From assembly GCF_900112375.1 (NCBI RefSeq), contig NZ_FOLS01000039.1:26633-70871 (forward strand): a DNA stretch of 44,239 bases. The letters are read 5' to 3'. This document shows, piece by piece, positions 26,508 through 37,100 of this stretch. The DNA comes from Pseudomonas citronellolis (lineage in GTDB: Bacteria; Pseudomonadota; Gammaproteobacteria; Pseudomonadales; Pseudomonadaceae). Numbering within the stretch: the first letter of the stretch is position 1; each line of letters starts with the position of its first letter. The position numbers and the translations under genes are program-made. The notes beneath the pieces are model-generated. The model saw nothing but the letters and a program-made list of their open reading frames with translations, was not told the origin of the DNA and made no database searches.

Positions 26508-27922
26508 AATTTGCCGGCAGGCACCGCCGCGGCCAGCGCGCGGGCGAAGCGGCGGGCCACTTCGTCGATCTGCTCGGCGCTGATGATCAGCGGCGGCAGG
26601 AAGCGCACCACCGCGCCGTGGCGGCCGCCCAGTTCGAGGATCAGCCCGCGGCGCAGGCATTCGCGCTGGATGCGCGAGGCCAGCGCGGGGTTGGCCGGCG
26701 GGTGGCCGAGGCTGTCGGCGGCACCTTCGGCGTCGACCACTTCCACCCCGAGCATCAGCCCGCGGCCGCGGATGTCGCCCAGCTGCGGGTAGCTGCGCTG
26801 GAGGATGCGCAGGTGCTCGGCCAGGCGCTCGCCCATGGCCGCGGCATGGCCGGGCACGTCGTGTTCCTTCAGGTAGCGCATCACCGCGGAGCCGGCGGCC
26901 ATGGCCATCTGGTTACCGCGGAAGGTGCCGGCGTGGGCGCCGGGCTGCCAGGTGTCCAGCCAGTCGCGGTAGACCACCACCGCCAGCGGCAGGCTGCCGC
27001 CGATGGCCTTGGACAGCAGCACCACGTCGGGGACGATGCCGGCGTGCTCGAAGGCGAACATGCACCCGGTGCGGCCGAAGCCAGTCTGGATCTCGTCGAT
27101 CACCAGCGCCACCCCGGCCTTCTCGGTGATCCGCCGCAGGCCGCGCAGCCACTGCAGGTCGGCGGGCACCACGCCGCCCTCGCCCTGCACCACTTCCACC
27201 ACCACCGCCGCCGGCAGCGGCACGCCGCTTTCCGGGTCGCTCAGCACGCTCTCCAGGTAGTGCAGGTTGGCGCGCACCCCGGCCTCGCCGCCGAGGCCGA
27301 AGGGGCAGCGGTAGTCGTAGGGGTACGGCAGGAACTGCACGCCGTTGCCCAGCACCGCGCCCAGGGCCTTCTTCGGCCCGAGGTTGCCCATCAGCCCCAG
27401 GGCGCCCTGGGTCATGCCGTGGTAGCCGCCCTGGAACGACAACACGGTGCTGCGCCCGGTGGCGGTGCGCACCAGCTTGAGCGCAGCTTCCGCGGCGTCG
27501 GCGCCGGTGGGCCCGCAGAACTGGATCTTCGCCTCGCGCGCCAGCTGTGCCGGCAGCAGGCCGAACAGGTCCTGGACGAAGGCGTCCTTCACCGGGGTGG
27601 TCAGGTCCAGGGTGTGCAGCGGCAGTTCGTCGGCCAGCACCTGCTGGATCGCCTCGATCACCACCGGGTGGTTGTGGCCCAGGGCCAGGGTGCCGGCGCC
27701 GGCCAGGCAGTCGATGAAGCGGCGGCCCTCGACGTCCTCGACGTACAGCCCGCGGGCCTTCTTCAGCGCCAGGGGGATGCGCCGCGGGTAGCTGCGCGCG
27801 TTGGATTCCTGGTGGCGCTGGCGCGCCAGCAACGGCGACTCGCTGAATTCGTAGAGGGTTTCGCCCGCGGCCGGTTCGGCATGGGCAGGCTGGTCATCGA
27901 TGACGCTGGTAGCGACTTGCAT
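26504..27922 (-). CDS. pvdH: PvdH, L-2,4-diaminobutyrate:2-oxoglutarate aminotransferase
   Basis: Class III PLP aminotransferase of 472 residues (PAO1 PvdH is about the same length). It converts aspartate semialdehyde and glutamate to L-2,4-diaminobutyrate, the Dab used by PvdL. Visible motifs: phosphate-binding FCGPTGADAAEAALK, DEIQTGFGRTG with the cofactor-contacting Asp, and LLSKAIGG with the PLP Lys at 305. The variable N-terminus (MQVATSVIDDQP) precedes the conserved ARSYPRRIPLAL. GAGG lies 9 bases before the ATG. It has its own exact PvdS box at 27998-28021. The stop codon TAG is part of a REP element, so the last residue or two may have been reshaped by repeat insertion. Confidence 0.95.
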   Translation of the reverse strand: MQVATSVIDDQPAHAEPAAGETLYEFSESPLLARQRHQESNARSYPRRIPLALKKARGLYVEDVEGRRFIDCLAGAGTLALGHNHPVVIEAIQQVLADELPLHTLDLTTPVKDAFVQDLFGLLPAQLAREAKIQFCGPTGADAAEAALKLVRTATGRSTVLSFQGGYHGMTQGALGLMGNLGPKKALGAVLGNGVQFLPYPYDYRCPFGLGGEAGVRANLHYLESVLSDPESGVPLPAAVVVEVVQGEGGVVPADLQWLRGLRRITEKAGVALVIDEIQTGFGRTGCMFAFEHAGIVPDVVLLSKAIGGSLPLAVVVYRDWLDTWQPGAHAGTFRGNQMAMAAGSAVMRYLKEHDVPGHAAAMGERLAEHLRILQRSYPQLGDIRGRGLMLGVEVVDAEGAADSLGHPPANPALASRIQRECLRRGLILELGGRHGAVVRFLPPLIISAEQIDEVARRFARALAAAVPAGKL

Positions 27923-27997
27923 GTCTTCAACCTCGAGACGTGGTGGTGTGCCACGGTTGACGGGTGCCCCGCGATGGCGGAGCGGCTGTAGTGGATA

Positions 27998-28021
27998 ACG
28001 CAGCGCGGCGCTCGGGATTTA
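27998..28021 (-). promoter_or_regulatory. PvdS (iron-starvation) promoter box of pvdH
   Basis: Minus strand TAAAT (28021-28017), 16 bases, CGT (28000-27998): exact match to the PvdS promoter pattern, 75 bases before the pvdH start. Confidence 0.85.
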
Positions 28022-28116
28022 CTGCCGGCCGCGCCCTGCCCCGGCGCCCTTTCCGCGGGCGCGGGGCGGCCTGCGCGCGGCGAACCGCGCGTGGGCTGCA
28101 GGTGTTTCGCGATACC

Positions 28117-28143
28117 CCCGCGGGGCCTCGGCTGCCCCGCGGG
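28117..28143 (-). terminator. GC hairpin after pvdL
   Basis: CCCGCGGGGC (28117-28126) and GCCCCGCGGG (28134-28143) form a perfect 10-base stem with a 7-base loop, starting 10 bases past the pvdL stop. No T-tract follows on the minus strand, so it may act as a 3'-end stabiliser or need Rho. Confidence 0.5.
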
Positions 28144-28153
28144 AAGTGCCGGG

Positions 28154-31100
28154 CTAGAGCATTTCCAGCTGCGACATCAGGTCGTCCAGGCGCGCCGCCT
28201 TGCGCTCGTCGATGGCGCTGGCGGCCTGGGCCTCGATGTAGCTGGCCAGTTCTTCCACCGTGCTGCACTCGAACATGGCCCGCAGCGGCACGTTGCGTTG
28301 CAGGGCCTTCTGCACCCGCGAGGCGATCTGCGTGGCCAGCAGCGAGTGCCCGCCCAGTTCGAAGAAGTTGTCCAGCACGCCGACGCGCTCGACCTTGAGC
28401 ACCTCGGCCCAGATCTGCGCCAGGGTGGCCTCCAGCTCGGTGCGCGGCGCCTGGTAGGCGTGCGCCAGGGCCTGGCCGATGTCCAGCGCCGGCAGGGCCT
28501 TGCGGTCGAGCTTGCCGTTGGCGTTGAGCGGCATGCGCGCCAGCACCTGCCAGTGCAGCGGCACCATGTAGTCCGGCAGGTCGGCGCGCAGGTACTGGCG
28601 CACCTGTTCGAGCCAGGCGCCCTCCTCGGCCACCGTCGCGGCGGGCACCAGGTAGCCGACCAGGTACTTGCCGGCGGCGCTTTCCTGCACCGCCACGGCG
28701 GCCTCGCGCACCTCCGGCAGCTCGTGCAGGCGCGCCTCGATCTCGCCCAGCTCGATGCGGAAGCCGCGGATCTTCACCTGGTGGTCGACGCGCCCGACGT
28801 ACTCCAGCACGCCGTCGGCGCGGCGCCGCGCCAGGTCGCCGGTGCGGTACAGGCGCTCGCCCGGCGCCCCGAAGGGATGCGGGACGAAGGCCTGGGCCGT
28901 GCGCAGCGGGTCGCCGACGTAGCCGCGGCCGACGCCGGTGCCGGCCACGCACAGCTCGCCCACCGCGCCCAGCGGCACCAGCTCGAAGTCGCCTTCGGCA
29001 TCCAGCAGGTACAGCTGGTTGTTGTCGGTGGGGCTGCCGATGGGCAGGTAGGTGGCCTCGGTGGAGGCCGCGTCGACGCGGAAGAAGGCCACGTCGTCCG
29101 AGCATTCCGCCGGGCCGTAGGCGTTGACCAGGCCCACCTGCGGGTAGCGCTGCAGCCAGTGCCGCGCCAGTTCCGGCGGCATGGCCTCGCCGGTGGGCAG
29201 CATCCAGCGCAGGCCGGGCAGCGCCTTGTGCTCCTCGGCGAGCATGCCCTGGATCAGCGAGGGCACGCTTTCCAGCACGCTCACGCCCTGCTCCACCACG
29301 TGTTCCAGCAGGGCCTGCGGGTCCTGGGCGATGGCGTTCGGCACTATGGCCACGCGGCCGCCGAACAGCGGCGCGGCGAGGAACTGCCAGACCGAGATGT
29401 CGAAGCTCTGCGAGGCGGTCTGGGCGATCACGTCGGCCTCGCCGAGCGCCAGATACGGCACCTTGCTCAGTTGGTTGTTGAGCATGCCGGCCTGTTCCAC
29501 CATCACGCCCTTGGGCAGGCCGGTGGAGCCGGAGGTGTAGATCACGTAGGCCAGGTTGCGCGGCCCGCTGTAGCGCTGCGGGTCGTGCTCGGCGGCCGCG
29601 CCGTGCTGCACCTCGTCCCACACCAGCAGGCGCGGGCGGCTGCCGCAGCCCAGCTCGGCGAGCAGCGCCAGGGCCTGTTCGTGGCAGGCGGCGCTGCACA
29701 CCAGCACCGGCGTGCGGCTGAGTTCGAGGATGCGCGTCAGGCGCTGCGTCGGGTGCGCCGGGTCCAGCGGCAGGTAGCCGGCGCCGGCCTTGAAGCTGCC
29801 GACGATCATGCCCAGCAGGTCCAGGCCGCGCTCGCCCAGCAGGGCCACCGGCTGGTCGAAGCCGACGCCGGCGGCCAGCAGCGCGTGGCCCAGGCGGTTG
29901 GCGCGGCGGTTCAGCTCGGCGTAGCTCCACTGCTGGTCCAGGCAACTGGCGGCGATGCGCTGCGGGTGCGCGGCCACCCGCGCTTCGAACAGGCGCACGT
30001 AGCCCTGCTCCAGCGGGTAGGCGTGCTCGCTACGGTTGCAGTCCTCCAGCAGGAAGCGCCGTTCCTCGGCCCCCAGCAGCGGCAGTTCGGCCACCTCGCC
30101 ATGGAAGCCGTCGGCCAGGGCCAGCAGCAGGCGCTTGAATTCGCCGAGCAGGCGCTCGATGGTCGGTGCCTCGAAGTAGCGCTGGTCGTAGGACAGGTGC
30201 AGGCCCAGGTCGTCGCCGGGGTAGCAGACCACGGTGAGCGGGAAGTTGGTGTGGGTGCGCCCGGAATCGGAGCTGGCCTTCAGGCTCTGCGCGCGGTCCA
30301 GCACCGCCACTTCCACCGGGGCGTTCTCGAACACGAAGAGGCTGTCGAACAGCGGCTGGCCCTTGGGCAGCTCGCTGGCTTCCTGGATGCTCACCAGCGG
30401 CAGGTGCTCGTGCTCGCGCAGTTCCAGGTTGCGTTCGAACAGCCCGGTCAGCCAGTCGCGCACCGTCTGCCGCGCGCCCGGCGCCGGCAGCTGCACGCGC
30501 AGCGGGATGCTGTTGATGAACAGCCCCACGGTGCGCTGCATCTGCGGCAGGCCCACCGGGCGCCCGGCCACGGTGACGCCGAACAGCAGGTCGCGCTCGC
30601 CGCTGTAGCGCCGCAGCACCAGGGCCCAGGCCGCCTGGGCGAAGGTGTTGACGGTGAGCTGGTAGCGCTGCGCCAGTTCGCGCAGGCGCGCGCCGTCGGC
30701 GGCGTCCAGGCGGGTGTAGCGGTCGCCGACGATCATCCCGCCACTTTCCCCGGCGCGCTCGTGGAGGATCGGCCGGTCGCTGGGGATGTAGGTGGCGCGC
30801 TCGAAGCCGTTCAGGTTCTGCTGCCACCAGCGGCGCGAGTGCTCCAGGTCCTGGCGCTGCAGCCAGGCGATGTAGTCGCGGTAGCGCGGCGCGGCCGGCA
30901 GCTGCGGCGCGCGGCCCTCGCCCAGGGCGCTGTAGATCTCGAAGAAATCGCTCATCAGCAGGCCGCGGCACCAGGCGTCGATGAGGATGTGGTGGTTGCT
31001 CATCATGAACCAGTAGCGCGCCGCGCCCAGGCGGATCAGGCGCAGGTGGAAGGGCGGCTCCTCGAGCAGGTCGAAGCCGGCCTCGCGTTCCTGTTTGTGC

Positions 31101-34100
31101 AGGGCCTGCAGGCGTTCCTCGTGGCCGTCGGCGGGCAGTTCGCTCCAGTCGAGGAACTCGATGCGCAGCCGGCCGGGCTTGTGGATCACCTGCAGCATGG
31201 CCTCGCCGGCGTTCCACGAGAAGGACGCGCGCAGCGCCTCGTGGCGCGCCACCACGGCCTGCCAGGAGGCGGCGAAGCGTTCGCGGTCCAGCTCGCTGTC
31301 GATGCGGTAGCGGTCCTGCATGTAGTAGATGCCGGTGCCCGGCTCCAGCAGGGTGTGCAGCAGCAGGCCCTCCTGCATGGGCGTCAGCGGGTAGACGTCG
31401 TCGATCTGCGCCGCCGGCACCGCCAGGGCGTCCAGCTGCGCCTGGCTCAGGCGCGCCAGGGGGAAGTCGGAAGGCGTCAGGCCGCCGGCGTCGTCGTCCA
31501 GGCAGTGGGCGATCAGCGCCTGCAGTTCGTCGCGGTAGGCGTTGGCCAGCTCGGCGATGGTCTGCTCTTCGTAGCGCTCGGCGCTGTAGGTCCAGCGCAG
31601 CACCAGTTCGCCGCCATAGACCTGGCCGTCCACGCTCAGCTCGTTGGGCAGCGGCGCGGCGGCGTCGTGGATGGCCCCGGTGGGCTCGTCCAGCGGGTGG
31701 AACAGGGCGTCCTCGGTGAAGCTCTGGTCGAACTGGCCCAGGTAGTTGAAGGTGATGCGCGGCTGCGGCAGCGCGGCCAGGGCGCGGCGCCCGGCCTCGT
31801 CGCCCAGGTGGCGCAGCACGCCGTGGCCCAGGCCCTTGTGCGGCACGGCGCGCAGCTGTTCCTTGATCGCCTTGATCGACGCCGCCAGCCCTTCCTTACC
31901 CGGCTCGCCGGCAGGCGCCAGGCGCAACGGGAAGGCGCTGGTGAACCAGCCGACCGTGCGGCTGAGGTCGATGTCGTCGAACAGCGCCTCGCGGCCGTGG
32001 CCTTCCAGTTGCACCAGCATCGAGGCCTCGCCGCTGACGCGGCAGAGCACGCGGGCCAGGGCGGTCAGCAGCAGGTCGTTGACCTGGGTGCGGTAGGCCG
32101 CCGGGGCCTGCTGCAGCAGTTGGCGGGTGTGCTCGCGGTCCAGGCGCAGGCTCAGGCTGCGGGCCAGGGCCTCGTCGTTGCGGCCTTGCGGGTTGTCGCA
32201 GAACCAGGCGCCGGGGGCGCCGTCCAGCTGGCCGCGCCACCAGTGCAGTTCCTCGCGCAGCGGCTCGCTGCCGGCGTAGGCCTGCAGGCGCGCGGTCCAG
32301 TCGCGGAAGGCGCTGGTCTTGGCCGGCAGTTGCGGCGCTTCGCCGGCGGCGAGTTGGCGGTAGGCCTGCTGCAGGTCTTCCAGCAGCACGCGCCAGGACA
32401 CGCCGTCCACCACCAGGTGGTGGATCGCCAGCAGCAGGCGCTGGGCGCCGGGGCCGTCCACCAGCACCGCGCGCAGCAGCGGGCCGTCCAGGGCCAGGCT
32501 GCGCTGGGCGCGCTCGAAGACTTCGGCGCAGTCGTCGAAGCTCGCCACCTGCGCCTGCCAGAGCAGCCAGGCGCCATCGTCCGCAGCCCGGTGTTCGGCG
32601 TGCCAGCGGCCGTCCTCCTGGCGGAATGTCAGGCGCAGGGCGTCGTGGTGCTTGATCAGCTCCAGCAGGGCCTGGCGCAGCAGCTCGGCGTCCAGCGCCT
32701 GGCGCGGCTCCAGCAGCAGCGACTGGTTCCAGTGCGCGCGGTTCTCCAGGGGCAGTTCGAAGAACCACTGCTGGATCGGCGTCAGCGCACTCTCGCCCTG
32801 TACTTCGCCCTGCTCGGCGAGGCTGGCGCCGGCGCTGCGGGCGACGCCGGCCAGGCTGCGCACGCTCTGGTGCTGGAACAGGTCGCGCGGGCTGAACTGG
32901 ATGCCCTGCTGGCGGGCGCGGCTGACCACCTGGATGGAGAGGATGGAGTCGCCGCCCAGTTCGAAGAAGTTGTCGTCCAGGCCGACCTGGGCGACGTTCA
33001 GCACCTCGCCCCAGACCGCCGCCAGCTGGCGTTCCAGCTCGCTGCGCGGGGCCTCGTAGGCGCGCTGGCCGAGGCTGGCGTCCGGCGCCGGCAGCGCGCG
33101 GCGGTCGAGCTTGCCGTTGGCGGTCAGCGGCAGGCCCTCCAGCAGCACCAGGTGCGCCGGCACCATGTAGTCCGGCAGCTGCTGCTTGAGGTGCGCCTTG
33201 AGCGCCTCGCGCAGCTCGGCCTGGGCCGCCTCGTCGGCGCCCGCCTCTGCGCAGCCCACGTAGCCCACCAGTTGCTTGCCGCTCGGCCCGTCGATGGCCA
33301 GCACGGCCGCCTCGTGCACCTGCGGGTGTTCCTGCAGGCGCGCCTCTATCTCGCCCAGCTCGATGCGGAAGCCGCGGATCTTCACCTGCTGGTCGATGCG
33401 TCCGAGGTATTCCACCTGGCCGTCGGCGCGCTGGCGCACGCGGTCGCCGGTGCGGTACAGGCGCCCGCCGGGCGCGCCGAAGGGGTCGGGCACGAAGCGT
33501 TCGGCGGTCAGCGCCGGGCGTTCGTGGTAGCCGCGGGCCAGGCCGGCACCGCCGACGTACAGCTCGCCGCCGGCGCCCTGGGGCACCAGGGCCAGGTCGG
33601 CGTCGAGGAGGCAGGCGCTGCGCTCGCCCACCAGGCTGCCGATGGGCACGCCGGCGCCGGCTTCCACCTGTTCCGGGGCCAGGGCCGCCAGGGGCATGAC
33701 CACCGTCTCGGTGGGGCCGTAGGCGTTGAAGAAGTAGCGCGGCGCGAAGGCCTGGCGGATGCGTTGCAGGTGCTCGGCGGTCAGCGCCTCGCCGCCGGTG
33801 ATGCACAGGCGCACCGGCAGCTGCCGGCCCTGGGTCTGCAGCCACTGGGCCAGCTGGCTGCCGTAGCTGGGGGTGAAGCCGAGGATGCTCACCCGGTGCT
33901 CGGCGATCAGCTGGCAGATGTCCTCGGCGCCCCACTGGCCCTGGGCCCGCAGCACCACGTGGGCGCCGCACAGCAGCGGCGTCAGCAGGCGCTCGCTGGC
34001 GGCGTCGAAGTTGATGGAATAGAAGTGCAGCTCGCAGTCGTCGGCGCGCATGCCGAAGCGCTCGATCACCGCGCGGCAGTGCATGGCGATCTCGCCGTGG

Positions 34101-37100
34101 CACACCGCCACGCCCTTGGGCTTGCCGGTGGAGCCGGAGGTGTAGATCAGGTAGGCCAGGTGCTGCGGCTGGGCGAAGGCCGGCAGCGGGCCGTCGTCCA
34201 GTGCCGCCAGGGCCTCGCCCTCCTCCGCCGGGCAGCAGCGGCCGACGCCTTCGGGCAGCGCGCCCAGGGCCTCGAACAGCGCCGGCTGGCCGAGCAGCAG
34301 GCGCACGCCGCTGTCCTCGATCATGTAGTGCAGGCGCTCCAGCGGGTATTCCGGGTCCAGCGGCACGTAGGCGCCGCCGGCCTTGAGGATCGCCAGCAGG
34401 CCGACGACCATTTCCAGCGAGCGCTCCAGGGCCAGGCCGACGCGTACTTCCGGGCCCACGCCGCGTTCGCGCAGCAGGCGCGCCAGGCGGTTGGCGCGGG
34501 CGTCCAGTTCGGCGTAGCTCAGGCTCTGGCCGGCGAAGGTCAGCGCCGGGGCCTGCGGCGTGGCCGCGGCCTGGGCGGCGAACAGGCCGTGCAGGGTGTC
34601 GCTCAGTTGCGGCCCGCTGCAGGTCAGCAGCGCGTCCTGCTCGCCGCCATCCAGCATCGGCAGCTCGCCCAGGCGCTGTTGCGGATCGGCGATCATCGCC
34701 GCCAGCAGGTTCTGCCAGTGGCGCGCCATGCGGGCGATGCGCGGCTCGTCGAAGAGGTCGCGGCTGTAGGTCAGGCAGCAGCCCAGGCGCTGGTCGAGGT
34801 CGGTGACCTCCAGGTTGAGGTCGAACTTGGTGGCGCGGGCGTCGTTGACGCAGTACTCCACGGTCATCCCGGCCAGCTGGCGGGTCTGCTGGAACTCCCA
34901 GCGCTGGACGTTGCACATCACCTGGAACAGCGGGTTGTAGGCGGCGCTGCGCGGCGGCTGCAGGGCCTCCACCAGGTGGTCGAAGGGCAGGTCCTGGTGC
35001 GACTGGCCGTCGATCACCGTCTGCCGCACCTGCTCCAGCAGCCCGGCCACGCTCATCTGCCCGTCGAGGCGGCAGCGCAGCACCTGGGTGTTGAGGAAGG
35101 CGCCGATCAGCCCTTCGCTCTCCGGGCGGATGCGGTTGGCCACCGGCGCGCCGATGCGCAGGTCCTGCTGGCCGCTGTAGCGGTACAGCAGCACGGCCAG
35201 GGCGGCGGTCATGGTCATGAACTGGGTCAGGCCGTTGCCGGCGTTGAAGCGGCGCACGCGCTCGGCCAGCTGTGGCGCCAGGTCGAAGCGGTAGAGGTCG
35301 CCGCGGTGGCTCTGCACTGGCGGCCGCGGGCGGTCGCCGGGCAGTTCCAGCACCGGATGCTCGTCGCCCAGCTGGGCGGTCCAGTAGTCCAGCTGGCGCT
35401 GGCGTTCGCCGGCCTCCAGCCAGTCGCGCTGCCACACGCTGTAGTCCAGGTACTGCACCGGCAACGGCGCCAGGGGCGATTCGCGGCCGGCCAGGAAGGC
35501 CTCGTAGAGCGCGCTCAGCTCGCGGGCGAAGATGTCCATGGCCCAGCCTTCGGTGACGATGTGGTGCAGTGTCACCACCAGGTAGTGCTCGTCCTCGGCC
35601 AGGCGGACCATGTACACCCGCAGCAGCGGGCCCTGTTCGAGGTCGAAGGGCTTGTGCGCCTCGTCGTCGGCCAGTTGCTGCAGGGCCTGCTGGCGGGCTT
35701 CGGTGTCGAGGTGGGAGAAGTCCAGGCGCTGCATGCGCAGCTCGCTGTCCGCCTGCACCTGCTGATGCGGCACGCCGTCGACGCTGGGGAAGCGGGTGCG
35801 CAGGGTCTCGTGGCGCTGCACCAGGGCTTGCAGGGCGCGCTCGAAGCAGTCCAGGTCCAGCGCGCCGCGCAGCCGCGCCATGCCACCGACGTTGTAGGCC
35901 GGGCTGTCCGGCTCCAGTTGCCAGAGGAACCACATGCGCTGCTGCGAGTAGGACAGCGGCACGCGCTGGCTGCGGTCCACCGGGCGGATCGCGCCCTGGC
36001 TGTCGCGGCTGCCGGCGGCGCGCAGCTGGCGCACCCGCTCGGCGAAGGCGCCCAGGCGGCTGGCGTCGAACAGCTCGCGCAGCGGCAGCTCGATGGCGAA
36101 AGCCTGGCGCGCCCGGGAGACGATCTGGGTGGCCAGCAGCGAGTGGCCGCCCAGTTCGAAGAAGTCGTCGTCCAGGCCCACTTGCGGCAGGCCCAGCACT
36201 TCGCTCCAGATGCTGGCCAGGCGCTGTTCCAGCTCGTCGCGCGGGGCGACGTGCTCGCGCTGCTGCCCGCTCGGTTCGGGCAGGGCCTTGAGGTCCAGCT
36301 TGCCGCTGGGGCCCAGGGGCATGCTGTCCAGGCGCATGAGTTGCGCCGGGACCATGTATTCCGGCAATGCTGCCTGCAACGCGGTGCGCAGGGCCTGGCC
36401 GTGCTCGGTCTCGGCGGGCGCGTCGGCGGTCGCGGTGTAGTAGCCCAGCAATTGGCTGCCGAGGTTGCCGGCCTGGCGGATCAGCACCACGGCCTGGGCC
36501 ACGCCGGGCTGGGCCAGTAGGCGCGCGCGGATTTCGTCCAGCTCGATGCGGAAGCCGCGCAGCTTCACCTGGCCGTCCTGGCGGCCGAGGTATTCCAGCA
36601 CGCCCTGCTCGCTCCAGCGCGCGCGGTCGCCGGTGCGGTACAGGCGCGCGCCGGGCGCGCCCAGCGGGTCGGCGACGAAGCGTTCGGCGCTCAGCCCCGG
36701 GCGGCCCAGGTAGCCGCGGGCCAGGCCGGCGCCGCCGATGCACAGCTCACCGGCGGCGCCCGGCGGCAGCGGGTTGAGTTCGCTGTCGAGGACGCGGCAG
36801 ACCACGTTGCCCAGCGGCCGGCCGATGGGCGAGCGCGCGCCGTCCTCCAGCGAGCAGTGCCAGTGGGTGACGTTGATCGCGGTTTCCGTCGGGCCGTAGC
36901 GGTTGTGCAGGGCCACGCCGGGCAGGCGTTGCAGCACGCGGTCGCGCAGCTGCGCCGGCAGCGCCTCGCCGCCGGAGAACAGGCGGCGCAGGCTGGTGCA
37001 TTCCTCCACGCCCGGCTCGTCGATGAACAGTTGCAGCAGCGGCGGCACGAAGTGCAGCGTGGTCACGCCGAACTGCCGCACCAACTGGGCGATGCGCGCC

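Noticed and set aside
28154..28300. Terminal thioesterase on PvdL
   Set aside because: The protein ends about 60 residues after its last carrier serine, leaving no room for such a domain.
28091..36520. Plus-strand open frame of about 2800 residues opposite pvdL, and similar long antisense frames elsewhere in the NRPS genes
   Set aside because: They mirror the strongly biased third-position GC of the real genes, are rich in Gln, Ala, Arg, His and Val without domain structure, and have no ribosome sites.
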